In this document: in pieces, positions 45,249 through 57,778 of the stretch
How the letters are laid out: each line of letters opens with the position of its first letter
How positions within the stretch are numbered: position 1 is the first letter of the stretch
Source: Sanguinoderma infundibulare
Lineage: Eukaryota; Basidiomycota; Agaricomycetes; Polyporales; Polyporaceae
Reading direction: 5' to 3'
Assembly: GCA_032821775.1 (NCBI GenBank)
Contig: JAVLRN010000012.1
Span: 248,001 to 312,000 of the forward strand
DNA length: 64,000 nt
The notes under the pieces: model-generated
The model's input: only the letters and a program-made list of their open reading frames with translations
What the model was told of the DNA's origin: nothing
Database searches by the model: none
Program-made: the position numbers and the translations under genes

Positions 45249-48200
45249 ATGGCGAGCTCCCCGTCGTATCAGGCGGTCGACGCCGTCGTTTCCTCCAATT
45301 TTTCCATCCACTCGCCTTCAGTTTCACGCCCGCGGGACTCCATACAACGTTCGACATCCGGCACATTGAATGGCCAACCTTCCGAGCAGGAACCTTTGCT
45401 CGGTGGCTCAGGCTCTAAGAAGAAGCCATTCTACCGGCCAAGACCACTATGGTACGTGTTCACCATCTCCTACCCTACTACTACTCCTGCTCGAGTCATG
45501 CCTGAGGACACTGTTTGTCGGCCGACGGCCCGCAGCTTATCGCATCCAATACGATGTGCTGTGGGTCACATATTCCCCTTATGATAACCCGATACTCAAA
45601 AGGGCACTATACGGTGCGTCGTCTGCACCGTCCGATGACTTTCGTATAGCCCTGGATGAGGGTAGGCAATGCCTTTCACATAATTGTCGTGACTTGTCTT
45701 CGGTGTGGATAATTTGCGCACACAGTAACTGTGCACGGGATGGACTATATGCGTATTGAGTGGGAGACGAGAGCTGTATTTTGGGACTCTGGGCATCCGT
45801 TCGGAGGGTTCAGAAGGATAGCTTCCATCTCGTGACATTGAGGCCTTACCTCGTGGGTTGAAGACGGGGGAGATGACGCGAGGCAAATGGGAAGCGCCAC
45901 ATAATGCGTTGCTGCCATACACGTCGAATAGACCATACTCGCGGGTCGTGTCATACGGTCGTGCATACATTTATTGATATGTCAAGAGAACGCGGGGAGG
46001 GGATTAATTGGAGGAAGGCTGGAGGTGTCCTAAACTGTCTAGTCGCAAGTGCTCCCCGGGCACGAATTTGCCAATGGGGATCGTCCGCGAATCGTCCTCA
46101 ATGAGTTTGACAACCTTTCAACTTATGCTGATATTTGGTTTCAGGCTTGTCCCATTCGCAATAGTGGGATCCGTCGTAGTAAGTCCACTCCATTCTCACT
46201 ACTTTCGTTACTTGCTCACATCATTCAGCGCGGCATGACCATTGCACCTCGTGTGCAAGTGTTCACGCAACTATCGTGCAACGCATTATATGGGCATGAT
46301 GTGTACGACCATACTACCATCAACGAGTCCAGACTTTACAATCCCAATCCGTACCACTCTCCTTTTCTTGCTGTTGATCCTGCCATTCCATCCTCGCAAC
46401 CATTTGAGGTCGGTTTCTCTCCAGCACTTGGGCGATCATCTCCAGAACCACCCCCGCCACCGTCTGGCGACGACGATGACGATGATGAACCCGATCCCCG
46501 TCGACCGCCCTCAGAACGTTGTCTAAAGGACCCCGCCGTGCAAGCACGAGCCGCGCGTCTACAGACAATCATGACAACGACTATGGGAGCCCTCTCTGCC
46601 TTCACAACCGGCTGGTGGGGCAGCTTCGGCGAGTCCCATGGACGCACGAAGGTACTCGCTGTGGCTACCTTCGGTTTGTTCATGACGTTCGTAATGTGTC
46701 CTTGATGTACATTTTCATGAGCTTACATAGTTTCTGCAGAGACTTGATGTTCATCCTCGTCTCGACGCCCCACAGTATCTTTGCGGCCCACGGACACAAG
46801 CTGCTGATCATATCTCCCATCATCGAGGGTCTGTGCGGAGGGTGGGCGACACTCCAAGCAGCCACTTCTGCGTATGTTTCAGATTGCACCTCGGACGGCT
46901 CGCGCGCCGCTATTTTCTCGCGGTTCACGGGCGTTTTCTACTTTGGTTTCGCCCTCGGACCTACTATCGGAGCGTTCTTGATACGCCATCCCTTCATTCC
47001 AGTCTTTTCGCCAGTCACAGGTGTCCACAATGGTGCCCCGACTGTCACGTCGGTATTTTATGTTGCAGCATTTGCGTCTTTCATCAACCTCGTGCTCGTG
47101 CTGCTCTTGTTCCCGGAATCCTTGGTCAAGAAGAAGGCTAAGGCGGCCGCTTCGCCGTCGTTGCTCCCGACTCCGCAAGCGCAATCTACCATAGCCGAGC
47201 GGATCCTCAGTCCGTTCGTCTTCCTCATGCCAAAGACGGTAACGGGTCCCAATGGGGTGAAGCACGAGGACTGGAGCATGACTTTACTCGCGGTGGTCTT
47301 CTTTGGTCATCTCCTGTCGTTGGTAAGCAGGGTACTAAGCTAGTTTGCCTGCTCAATCTTACATATTCCATCTAGGGCGTATTCCAGCTCAAGTACCTCT
47401 ACGCCGAGCACATCTATGGCTGGAGTGCTGAACAGGCGAGTTCTTCTGCTCAGGGTGATAGCTTCTGGCTAATGTCACTTGCAGCTGAGCTACTACATCT
47501 CGTTCATGGGATCCTCGCGAGCCTTGCACTTGCTCTTCATCCTTCCTTGTACGTCACACTATGCGTCTTGGACGATCTCCTGGCTTACCCATCCCGCAGT
47601 CATCATCGGCACTTTCAAACCGAAGAAGCCCGTTTCGGTCGCTGGCAACCCGGTTACGCCTGCCGCCGCAAATGCGGCCCTTGCGGAGGCTATGCGCTTT
47701 GACAAGGCGCTTATCGGCGGCTCGCTCTTCCTCGATCTGCTTTCGCACTCTCTGGTCTCGCTTTCGCCGACCGATTATGGTCCCTACTCCGGTCAGGCGC
47801 TGTTCGTCGGAGCGACGACGTTGAGTTGCTTCGGCGCTGGTATGATCCCAGCGATCAACAGCCTCGCTCTTTGTATCATGCAGTCTCGAGGCGAGACCGA
47901 CACCGGAAAGATGTTTGGCGCGTTCTCCCTGGTGCAGGCTATTGGCCAGACCATTGTTGGGGCAAGTATTTCTCCCGGGAGTCCCCCTCAATGCGCGTTG
48001 CTGATCGTCTCGAACACAGCCGGTGATATTCGGCATTATCTACAGCAAGACCGTCGCGACGTACCCGAAGGCTATCTTCGCTGTGGCGGGCTGCATCGCC
48101 TTCGCATCTATCATCGTCCTTCTCGTTCTTCGGCCTGACGCTGTCATCAACCCACGCCGCAAGGGCAAGCGCGTTGGCGCTAGCTTGAGCGCGCTCGAGG

Positions 48201-48400
48201 CGCGCGTCGAGCCCCCACGCGGGCGTTCGCGGAAGAGCAAGGACTTGCGGCAGCCGAGCTTCCAAGTCTTACCAGAGGGAATGGTTGCAACTGCAAAGGG
48301 GCTTATGGTCCCTCCGAGCGGGCAGTCGTATGGTGCGACGAGCTCTAGCTCGAGATCTAGCTCTGCTCTGACGGCTGACGTCTCCCATCATGATTCATGA
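45249..48400 (+). CDS. MFS transporter with acidic extracytosolic/loop insert
   Basis: This is an MFS_1-type transporter of a fungal group distantly like TetA/HIAT1. Exon 1 (45249-45451) encodes a cytosolic N-terminus ending KKKPFYRPRPLW. A 692-nt intron follows (45452-46143), then LVPFAIVGSVV (46144-46177), and from 46229 RGMTIAPRVQVFTQL. A Pro-rich then acidic loop (SGDDDDDDEPDPRRPP) precedes QTIMTTTMGALSAFTTGWWGSFGESHGRTK, which carries the G..SD..GRR-like motif. Later helices are LLIISPIIEGLCGGWAT, GVFYFGFALGPTIGAFL, FYVAAFASFINLVLVLLLFP, GHLLSL|GVFQLKYLYAEHIYGWS and SYYISFMGSSRALHLLFILP. Then follow VGATTLSCFGAGMIPAINSLALCI and AVAGCIAFASIIVLLVLRP. A long basic/Ser tail ends at 48400. 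Substrate unknown; complete. Confidence 0.87.
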
Positions 48401-50568
48401 GGGGTGAGCGTTGTCGGTCGTATCGGCTCCGGAAGGTGCGTCGCGCGGGCGCGCTATGTATATCTGTGTACGAGTACCTTGGATTATAGATGTATCTGCT
48501 GCCGGATTATGAGTCCCATTCGTTTCACAATTAGAGCAGGATAGACAGGATTACTTCGACGTGCTCATCTAATGTCGTTATGTTATGTACACTAGAATTG
48601 GTGCTTGCGTCGCGCGTAGGCGCGAAGGCGTATGGGATACAGGAACCTTATAGAGCTACGTAGTACTGGGTTGTATAGGATATCCCGCGCGGATTGTATT
48701 TATTGGCGTCGAGGTCAATGGTGCAGCGTCAAATCTAACCGGAACCTTTAGAACAGGTACTCATGTTGGGGCAAGAGCACAGGACGGGGAGGAGAGGGTA
48801 TCTCTCGGAGTCTCGTTACAATCCCTCTCCGACCAGTATCGAAGGTTCTGGCTGTGACCGTGATCTACCAGACTACTTATCAGGCTGGACAGCGTTTGAA
48901 TTCCTAGCCACGCGTTGATATCGATGGGGCAGGCCTCGAATCCCCAGTGTTGAAGCCTGGAACGAGAAAGCACTGTTGGGAACTGTCAGTTCAATTTTCA
49001 CCGCCGGCGTGCCACATTCCCAACACAGCAGGGACAGCACGCGATCACGAGAAGCCCGCGTTCATGGGCTGGACTAGACATAGTCTAGCCTGCGGAAGTC
49101 GCAGGGAAACAGCGTGCGCTTAGCGCTGAATATGTACCTTGTGCTGCTGGCCGGAAAGCCGCAGACGAATGGCCAAATGAGCAATGTAGTTGACAGTAAA
49201 CCAGTAAAGTTCCGCTGGCGAGTGCACCGAGATATCGCTTCAAGGCCCACTCGGATATCGATGGCAATTATTTGGCCCTGCCAGTAGGTGCCTTGGGCGC
49301 TTGCGGCGGAGATGAGGCTTGCCCTTGACAATCACCTCGAGCTCCTTGACCCTTCCTGCCCCATTTCGCTTTCGCCGCCCATTGTGGGACAACGCCTCGT
49401 CACCAATGCTCGCCTATACAATTTTCGTGCCTGTTCCTGGTCCACTTGGCCAAGACTCATCAACTTTTGTGACGGCCAACCTTTGCAACGATGGATCGCT
49501 GGGCGAATTGATCGTTTGCGACCCTAACCTTTCTGTCAGTGTATATGCATACTTTTCGAAGCTCAACCTCAACACTCACCTCGCACCAGATGCTCTTCTC
49601 GTGACGATACGAGCGGGACGCTCAAGCCACGTGGAACCCGTGCACGTCAGGGCTGTGATTTTGCCAGTGCTCATCTCCTTCACTAGTATCCCCACCCACG
49701 TCGCGGTTGAAAAGTAATTGGTCTGAAGCTTGTCGGATGGGTCAAACAATAGATCGCAGGCTTACCTGTGCTGCGATCCCAGCTGACCGGACTGCGGTGC
49801 GAACTCAGCCGCTGATGAATGCTGAAGCTGTATCTACTCCCATCTGCCCCCGACGCCCAGCAGGTTGAAGACTATCCTTCCTTGAGGCACCCATCGGAAG
49901 AACGGTAAGCGTATCTATTGCTCGCGCGGATTCTGCGGGAACGATCTGTTGACACTTATGTCGACAATGGTGCGTTGCGGCAGGCTGTTGAGGAATGAGC
50001 AAAGGTACGTTTGTTGTAACCCCCCCCCCCTCCGAACCTTAAAAGCTCAACTGACTCCAGTTGGGTTTTGGTAGAAATGATTGCATCCAGGAGGTACCCG
50101 CTCAAGACAATGATGCGCGATCCGTCGCTCTTCCGACGAGTTTCCCATTGGGCACGAGGCGGTACATTATACGCCACCTCCGTCATTGCGACGACGTCAA
50201 GTCTGTTGTGGAGTGATCGTATATGTCGCTTCCTCAGGTTCTCTACGCTTCCCTGATCGTAAGTACTATCAAGCTGAGCGGTTCTGTCATTCACTTGTTG
50301 CTGATCCTGACCCATGTTCACAGGATTCCTGCCACCATCATGATAGGTACGAGCCTTCCACTTCTCGAGCGGCTGATGGTGAGGATAGCATTATCGACAT
50401 TCACAGCTCATGAACCATGAAGGTGTCTTCCAAGGAGGTATGTCAGTCACTACCTAGGTATAAAGCAATGCTTGAAGCGAGAGATCCGGTGTCCTTTAGC
50501 TGACCATCCTTGACCATCTCACACCTCCAACCCCCGCGACGCACATTCCGGCAAACGAAGACGTGGCA
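48401..50568. other. Intergenic, no supported gene
   Basis: A 132-codon plus-strand ORF at 49319-49717 is open but has no recognisable domain. A run of eleven C lies at 50020-50030. The rest shows only short ORFs. Confidence 0.45.
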
Positions 50569-52703
50569 ATGTCGATTCAAAATACGGGCCAAGGATCCGA
50601 TACCCGCATACAACTACTTGCGCTACCTTCGTTGAACAACACCTTCGGGGCCCTTCTCATCGGCACCTTTGTCGCGCTTGTGTATGTGTTCTGTCAACGT
50701 GAACCTGTGTCGACTTTGTTTCTGATCTTAATCCCCAGTCTGTTCGGACTTCAGTTGCATCAGTCATATCGATATTTCCGCATCTTCCCGGGTGATCGGC
50801 TCATCCTTAAAGTCTTGGTGAGTTACTGAACCTCTGAACGACGACTGTTCATGCTCAGGATGCGCTCAGGTTGTCGTCGTTCTGTACGCTTATCGTCAAT
50901 TCGAGGTGAACTGCATCTTGATACCCCGCTAGTGTTGTAGAAACCTGCATCGCGCTATTGAGCGCTGATATTTGGTGAGACTAGAATGCCTCCAATTCAG
51001 TATCAGGTTGTTCACAGCTTGTTGTTCGTCACTGTAGTTATTATTACCTGGTCACCAGATACTTCGATCCTTTGGCTCTCCTTACTTCGAGCGCCTTATG
51101 TATTTCTATGCACTTAGGGAAATCAAGGTGACGAGCTATCCAGTCGCAAAAGTGTAGTACTAATACGCCACTGGTTAGATCCTCCCGCTCATAGGTGTAG
51201 GTTGATGTTTGCTGCCGTCTCGAAACATCTAATTAGGTGTTTCTAGGGGGTGTCCATGATCTCTACACAAAGGTCGAACTAGATATATATTCTTTGGTGT
51301 GGATCTAACCACCTATTCCACAGTTTCTTCGTTCGCCGTGTATATATTCGTAGGTTGACCCTATTTTAGTGGTGCATAAATAAGAACTAACGGAAAATCA
51401 GTCGGACGCGGGTACAGGATATTGGTAGCTGTTGCTGTGAGTCAATGGACTCAGTGTATAGCCATTCTCCGAATCAGATGCTTACGATACCCCAGGTAGC
51501 ATTCTGCGTCGAAGAGATGGGTATGTGGGAATACATGATGTTCATAAGTGTCGGCACTGATACAACGTCATGACTGGGCCAGGATTCTTCCTCGGTAGGC
51601 CATTGCAGGGCTGAACGATAAAATCGTCTAATATGACTCCCTCTCGCAATTGCAGCGGCAGCGGTTCAAGCGTAAGTTGCCCGTCTTGATTATATTCGCA
51701 CGTACTCATGTCGAACGGGCTGCAGCTTCCGAATACCCACATTTGCCGGGTTCAGTCACGTTACGGTGAGATATATGAACAATGATACAGTCTTCGACGA
51801 GAATGGAAGTTCATCATGCCAATCAGTGGCTTGTCTCGACAGGGTCGACTATGGCTGTGATAGCAGACTTCATCTTGACTACGGTTCGTGCGTGTGTTGT
51901 CACCGTCCCCCCGCCATCTCTAACACTTGCCGCCAGAACCGACTCCATGCTTGACGTGATGATCATGTACTCGATCAACACTGGTATGTGAATACCTAGC
52001 ATCATGCTATTTTCGGCGTGTAGTGACGTCGTGCAATTAGGTCTTCTAACCACGTGAGTTGTTTGGGACTCAGGAGTGACCGAGTTTTGATGACATTTCG
52101 CAGGCTGGGAAATACGTTGTCACTCCTCCTCGTAAGAATGGCATTCGGTGATAAAGTCCGAGTCCTTTCGCTGACACGCACACATGTTCAGGCTTTCCTT
52201 CACCCAGATAATATGATCTGGATTGGTCTTGCCATCCCAGTCACTAAAGGTATGCCCTATCCTTGGTTAGAGCGTGGCTGTTTTTGATACATTTTTCGTA
52301 GCGTATGCGAATACACTCTTAGCTGCGTAAGGAATTTTCTGTCATACGGTGTCTGTGCTATAAGTTAAGGACCTCATGATCAGCCTCAACTCCCGGAAGA
52401 CCTTAGTCTCTAAAAGCTCAGTGTATGTTATGGACACGTCTCCTTTTGGAGTTAGTATTATACAGCCTAGCCATCCACACCTGAATGGGAGGAACTTGAA
52501 CGAGAACATAGTCCTCGGTGGGGTGGTGAGTGCCAACTTAGTATGTAGGTGACCTGAAGCAATCGTTGATGTGTCCGTTACAGAGTAATACGAGCTCATC
52601 CACAAGCTCGACTGTACTCGATGTCTCAGGCAAGGTGAACGAGTTGATCAACGACGTTTCTGTCGAAGAACCAGAGCAGCTCTCAGGCCAAGTTGCAGTG
52701 TAG
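50569..52703 (+). CDS. DUF6534-type multi-pass membrane protein, paralogue
   Basis: It is a second member of the family seen at 8110-10193. The start MSIQNTGQGSDTRIQLLALP (ATG 50569) leads into SLNNTFGALLIGTFVALV. Following exons give LFGLQLHQSYRYFRIFPGDRLILKVL, VVVVLVVETCIALLSADI, YYYLVTRYFDPLALLTSSA, FFVRRVYIF and GYRILVAVAV. Then come VAFCVEEM, LVSTGSTMAVIADFILTT, TDSMLDVMIMYSINTG, HPDNMIWIGLAIPVTK and AYANTLLAALNSRKTLV. A polar tail ends at TAG 52701-52703. The 51050-51800 part is AT-richer and splits into very small exons, so junctions there are tentative and a disabling change could hide in it. The block order equals that of the paralogue. Role unknown. Confidence 0.72.
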
Positions 52704-53226
52704 TATGGGGCATGCTGGTCAAGAATGCAATGATATTAGCTTGTAAAAACATTATTTCGGAAGCTCCTGTACTAGAATCATGTACGATCAGCCTAGCGTT
52801 ATTTATTGTGGTTTGGGACGCGGACTTGTTCGTCATCGCAGCCGTCCTGGACTTCAGCTTGCGGATGATCAATCTATGCCGTACGCAGAGGGCCTGGAGG
52901 AACTCTACAATTAACTCGTTGGATCATACTGCACATGCATGCACGCGCTGCCATATATATATTCTGTCGATGCGGTGAGCTGACAGCTGGCAGCGGCGGG
53001 GATGGCCAGCCTGAGCGAGATCGACGTGAATGCTTTATAAGCGGAGCTTCTTTACATAAAAACTCAGAATATAATAATTCAGACTCCGATTGTTTATGGG
53101 TAAGCTCCACATTGCACACATTAAATTCTACTTACTGACGTTTGTCACCATATCTTCGCCCTTGGCCTTGATTTCGCTCGAGGTACATCTGGGTCCCGTC
53201 AAATATGGTTACATTGAAGTTACAGC
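52704..53226. other. Convergent intergenic region
   Basis: It lies between the 3' ends of the DUF6534 and GH105 genes. No gene seen. Confidence 0.5.
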
Positions 53227-54620
53227 TCAAATAAACGTCCTCAGGTGCTCGGTAAGAGCCAGCAAAGCCAGGCTCTGCCCGTACGGCATACTGGTAAGGG
53301 GTATTTTCTTGTAATCCTCCGGATTGTTGAAGACCGGCGTGCCATACGACGTCTGTTTCAGCTCCCCATCCTCCGAAATGTTCGCCAGCACTCCTTCTCT
53401 CGCCTTCTTCGCAGCATTTACGTACCGCTCTTCGTGCGGGATCAGCCTCATCCGGAGCGCCTTCGAGATTCCATACGCGAAGCCTGCTGTGGCCGACGCT
53501 TCCAGGTACGACGTCGGGTCATTGATCAGCGTGTGCCAGAGGCCTGTCTGAGGGTCCTGGTACTTCACGAGCGCATCGATCTGGGCCACGAGGGATGCCG
53601 TTAGGAACTTCCGGACACCGTCGGTCTCGGGCAGGCCCAGGAGCTCGATGAAGTCCGGGATCGCGACGGTCACCCAGCAGTTCCCTCGGCCCCAGAGCGT
53701 CTTTCCGAAATGGTGGCGGCCGTCAAATGTCCAACCTCAACAGTGAGATCGTTTCAGCCTCGGGTTACTACAACCTAGAGCGACTTCGGGCACGTACCGT
53801 GGAACCAGAGGCCGGTCTGGAGGTCCTGAAGGTATTTCACACTGTCCTGCATGAGTTCTACGCGTGCCAACGATCTGATTAAAGACTCACTGCAGGAGGA
53901 ACTGGTGCTTCGCTTCCTCGACGTAGTGAGGCCTGTTGAGGACGAGGCCTATCTTGGCGAGGGGTAGGACGGTCATCATCAGCGTGTCGTCCCATAGTTG
54001 CTGGTAGTTGTCGGCGAGATACGTGATGTGCTGTAGGCCGCCCTCTTCGGTCCGGGGCATGTCATGCATGACCCACTCCGCCCAGGAGTCGAGATGGACA
54101 AGGTAGTTTGCAGCTCCCTTCTCGTGCAGGTAGGCTGCGGTGAGTAGGGGAGACATCGTGTTGACGTTCTGCATACCCAGACGTCAAGTTACTGCCAACT
54201 GCGGCGCGAACACGGGACGAGAGCTTACCTTGGTGGTGCCGACATCGAATCTGTCCTTGAACCATTTGAGCGCTATGTTCAAGGCCCGCTGGTCGCCTGA
54301 GATCTCGTGGAACTTCAGCAGGCCGTAGAGACCTGGACGTTGCTGTGTCAAGTCATGTTCTCGTGACGCTGGACCTCGGTGCCTTACCGACGCCATGAGT
54401 CCACTTTGATCGAACTAGTGAGTCTCTCACGTCAGGATCAAGGCCAATATGAGCGACTCACCTCCCAGTCCTCCCAGCCTTTGGTGTCGATTATCCGACC
54501 ATCTGGAAGAGTCAAGAGGAACTCGCCCGTCTCATCCTTGATGTTGACCAGGCAAGTTATCAAGTTGTTGATGTGCTTGACCGTAGCGACCTGGGCCGGA
54601 TTGACGTTTCTGAACGACAT
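53227..54620 (-). CDS. GH105-type unsaturated rhamnogalacturonyl hydrolase
   Basis: This glycoside hydrolase family removes the unsaturated uronic acid from rhamnogalacturonan-lyase products, a late step of pectin breakdown. There is no signal peptide, so it is probably cytosolic. The start at 54620 reads MSFRNVNPAQVATVKHINNL. Then come WEDWE, KWTHGVGLYGLLKFHEISGDQ, NVNTMSPLLTAAYLHEKG and LDSWAEWVMHDMPRTEEGGLQHIT. The catalytic-Asp block is QQLWDDTLMMTVLPLAKIG. Next are DLQTGLWFHGWTF, TLWGRGNCWVTVAIPDFIELL, DPQTGLWHTLINDPTSYLEASATAGFAYGISKAL and YGTPVFNNPEDYKKIPLTSMPYGQSLALLAL. The end is at 53227. The (a/a)6 barrel blocks are all there. It is divergent from a Dal5-like transporter, which suggests uptake of the oligo-uronide substrate or product. 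Confidence 0.9.
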
Positions 54621-54994
54621 GGCGAAGAGTATACGCAGGGTGGGTTGCTGTGTCGAGGCCGGTTGCCGCAGTGGCAGGAGCCCCCCTTATTTATGTCCCT
54701 TGATGCGTCTTCAGATCAAGCGGACGGTACGCACGGTCCGGCATACCCGTTCCCCGCGGGGTCCCCACACCGCCCCGCAGCGTTCCTGGGCCTCGTGATA
54801 CGCGGCTTGTACGCGACGGTTACGCGACTCCGGACAATTCTTCAATCCATGTCGCAGCTAGCCGCGCGGGGTCAGGTGGTATTCGCTTGGCTCATGTTGA
54901 GGTGCGTATAAAACCTATGTCCGCGCGGCGAGCGGCCTCCGCTGCGGCTTTACGGGTCTTGCCTCGACCACGACGTGGCCCCCTCCTTGCTGTC
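54621..54994. promoter_or_regulatory. Shared promoter of GH105 and ACS transporter
   Basis: There are 374 bp between divergent start codons. A minus-strand TATA-like ATAAATAAG (54687-54695) lies about 70 bp before the GH105 ATG. A plus-strand TATAAAA (54907-54913) lies about 80 bp before the transporter ATG. In between, 54725-54740 reads CGG-N10-CCG, an inverted pair of the type bound by Zn2Cys6 regulators, with additional CGG triplets at 54721 and 54734. Confidence 0.55.
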
Positions 54995-57326
54995 ATGTCG
55001 GGACTCGCAAAGCGCGACGCGTCGGAGGTGCTCGAACATCGCCTCGAGGACGTCGAGAAGGAGATCGTGTCCGTTACGAGCAGGGCGGAGACTCAGCGTG
55101 CGTTTGTTGAATTTTTATGACTTGGGTCGTCCTCTGACTGGATGTTTTGGGCCTCGTAGCTGCCGCGGGTATCGATGCCGAGGTCGCGGGTGAGTCGTGA
55201 TGTGCCACGGAGTCTCTCCAGGGCGCACAGAAGAGCTGACGAGATGATATGTAGAGTTCTTTGCCACGCAAGCCAAGGGTCCCATTGAGATCGACGAGGC
55301 GACGGACAGGAGACTGAGATGGATGGTCCACAAGCGCGTCCTAGTGGGTTTTGGTGTAGTCACTCGTTAATAGCCTATTGACTTCGCGGCCTGGCAAGGT
55401 TGTCATGGTCGTCACTTACTTCGCTCAGTCGCTCGACAAGGGGTAGGAGTTGGCACAATCTCGTCGCGCGTTGCTCGCTGACGTGATCCGTGGCTTGTAG
55501 AACGCTTAACTTCGCGTCCATTATGGGCATCATCGACGATACACACCTCAAAGGGCAGCAGTATTCTTGGCTGACGACTTGTGGTGCGTCTCTGTCAGCT
55601 CAGACTTATTTCATCACTGTTGATTTCGCCCTTCTCAGTGTACCTTGCCATGTGAGTATCGTCATGTCAGATGCAGTCTCGCCGTCCTGAGCAAAATGTA
55701 CCCTAGTCTGGCTTGGGAGTTCCCTACAAACCGGCTTATCCAGCGTCTGCCGATTGGCAAGTATCTCGCCTTCAAGTGCGTGTGTTCCTCCTCTCTGTCC
55801 AGGGTTTATATTCAACACGATTTTTCCAGCATCTCCGCATGGGGTGCTGTCCTCGCGTGCACTGCCGTGTGCAAGAACTTTACCGGCCTTATCATCGTCC
55901 GGACGTTTCTCGGAGTCTTCGAGACCGTCTGCCAGCCCGCGTTCGTCTTCCTGTCGACGATGTGGTACCGGCGCGAGGAACAGGCCCTCGTCATCGGCGC
56001 ATTCTACTCCATGAACGGCTTCCAGCAGGCCGTAGGCGGCCTGCTCGCGTACGCCGTCGCTCACATTCAAAACCAGGCGCTGAAGAACTGGCAAATCTTG
56101 TTCCTGGTACGTGCAGATTCGTGCTTGGCACATGGTGTCATTTCGTTCTGAGGGCCATGTAGCTGCTCGGGTGCGTCACCTTCGTCTGGGGCATCTTTGT
56201 TGCTTTCTGGCTGCCGGACTCGCCGATGCGTGCCAAGTGCTTCTCGCCTGAAGACCGTCTGCTCCTTGCTGAGCGCGTGCGGAAGAACGAGACTGGAATT
56301 CAGAACAAGGAGTTCAAGGTGAGGTCGAACGGTTCCTTGGCATGTGCTCGAGGTCACGAGGGATTGGCAGTGGTACCAAGTCCGGGAGGCGTTTACGGAT
56401 CCCATTGTCCTCAGTTGCACTTTAATTTCTGTACGTCTATCGTGGCTTGCTCTTAAACCGCACGTTCTAACTTCGAGGTTGACTTAGTTCACGAATGGCC
56501 TCCCTCCGGGCGGTCTCGGCGCATTCTCCAACCTCATCATAAAGGCATTCGGCTACACTATGCTGCAGACGTACCTGCTCGCCATTGCTCAAGGTTCAAT
56601 CATCATGATCTTTCTCTTCGGTGCCGCCTACCAGTCTAGGAAATATAACCAGAAGATTTTGTTCGGCATCATATACACGCTTCCAAGCATAATCGGCACC
56701 GTGGTGTTTATCAGTCAGTCGTAGCTCACCTTCGAACCTTTCACACCCATTCCAGAAGCTGATGATCTTAACAGCGGTGCCGACAAGGAACGACACGAAG
56801 GTCGGCCTGCTCATCTCGTTCTAGTGCGTCTCTCCACAACTATATTACATACCAGAGCGCGTGCTTATCGTGCTTTCCAGCCTGACGATGGCGTTTGGAG
56901 CCGTGGCGGTCCTCAACCTCGCGATCATGTCGAACAACGTCGCGGGCCGTACCAAGCAAGCGATCGCGTCTTCCCTCGTCTTCGTCGCCTGGGCGGTCGG
57001 CAACGCGGTTGGCCCGCAAGTGTTCCGTTCCAATGACGCACCGCGGTATGTCAAGGCGTTCATCGCGCACTTGGTCGTGTACTGCGTGCAGCTCGCGACG
57101 CTGTTCTTCCTCCGGGCGTACCTGATGCGCTTGAACGTTCTGAAGCGGCGCGCCGCGGCTGTCAGAGAGTCGGCTGCGAGTGGAGAGGAGACGGTATATT
57201 GTCCTGTTCTGTCTACCGGGGTACATGGCGCTGATAGGCAATTGATAGGACGAGCGCATTACTCACACTCATGCGTTTGACGACATGACCGATCAGGAGA
57301 ACCCTGATTTCCGTTACACGTATTAG
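54995..57326 (+). CDS. Dal5-like anion:cation symporter (MFS)
   Basis: This is a plasma-membrane proton-coupled importer of organic anions (allantoate permease family, ACS). The start MSGLAKRDASEVLEHRLEDVEKEI (ATG 54995) gives the usual cytosolic N-terminus. Then come EIDEATDRRLRWMVHKRVL, VVMVVTYFAQSLDKG, TLNFASIMGIIDDTHLKGQQYSWLTT and EFPTNRLIQRLPIGKYL. The core has SAWGAVLACTAVCKNFTGLIIVRTFLGVFE and FLSTMWYRREEQALVIGAFYSMNGFQQAVGGLLAYAVAH. The central loop is LPDSPMRAKCFSPEDRLLLAERVRKNETGIQNKEFK. Later helices are FTNGLPPGGLGAFSNLIIKAFGYT, AIMSNNVAGRTKQAIASSLVFVAWAVGN and HLVVYCVQLATLFFLRAYL. The terminal exon ends ENPDFRYTY. Block lengths and the RTKQA..S..F motif are classic. The neighbour suggests uronide-type substrates, which is inference. 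Confidence 0.9.
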
Positions 57327-57778
57327 TCGGCGGTGAAACCTATTCTGTCCTTGGGTGATGCTCAGATGCAAGCCAATACATCCGCTCCGGTTTCTTCCTG
57401 TGTTGTCTTATTAGCTTTATTCACGTCCTTCAGGAATCTGATGTTGTTGCCCATCCCTTGCGATCAACCAAGGTGGCCCATGATACAATGTTCTTGAGCC
57501 CATCTCTTTTGCGCAAGCGTCGAGAAGGGATCTCTGGACGTAAGGAGAGGACTCCGATGTCTCCACGCGATGAAACTGGAGAGCCTTCGTCACGCAATGG
57601 TAGGGGTGCGTCCGGACACAATCATGAATCGGAGCTTTGCTGATTATTATACTGTATTCTTCTCTAACCGGGGGGGAAGGCGCTGAGTAGCAGTAACGGA
57701 GATCTGGAAAATCCATGGAACACGTCAACAAGACCAGGAGGACTACAAGATCCAGCGACGAATGCAAGGGGCGCCACG

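Noticed and set aside
50020..50030. Run of eleven C as a functional element
   Set aside because: A homopolymer in a gene-free stretch; more likely a slippage tract or sequencing-sensitive site.
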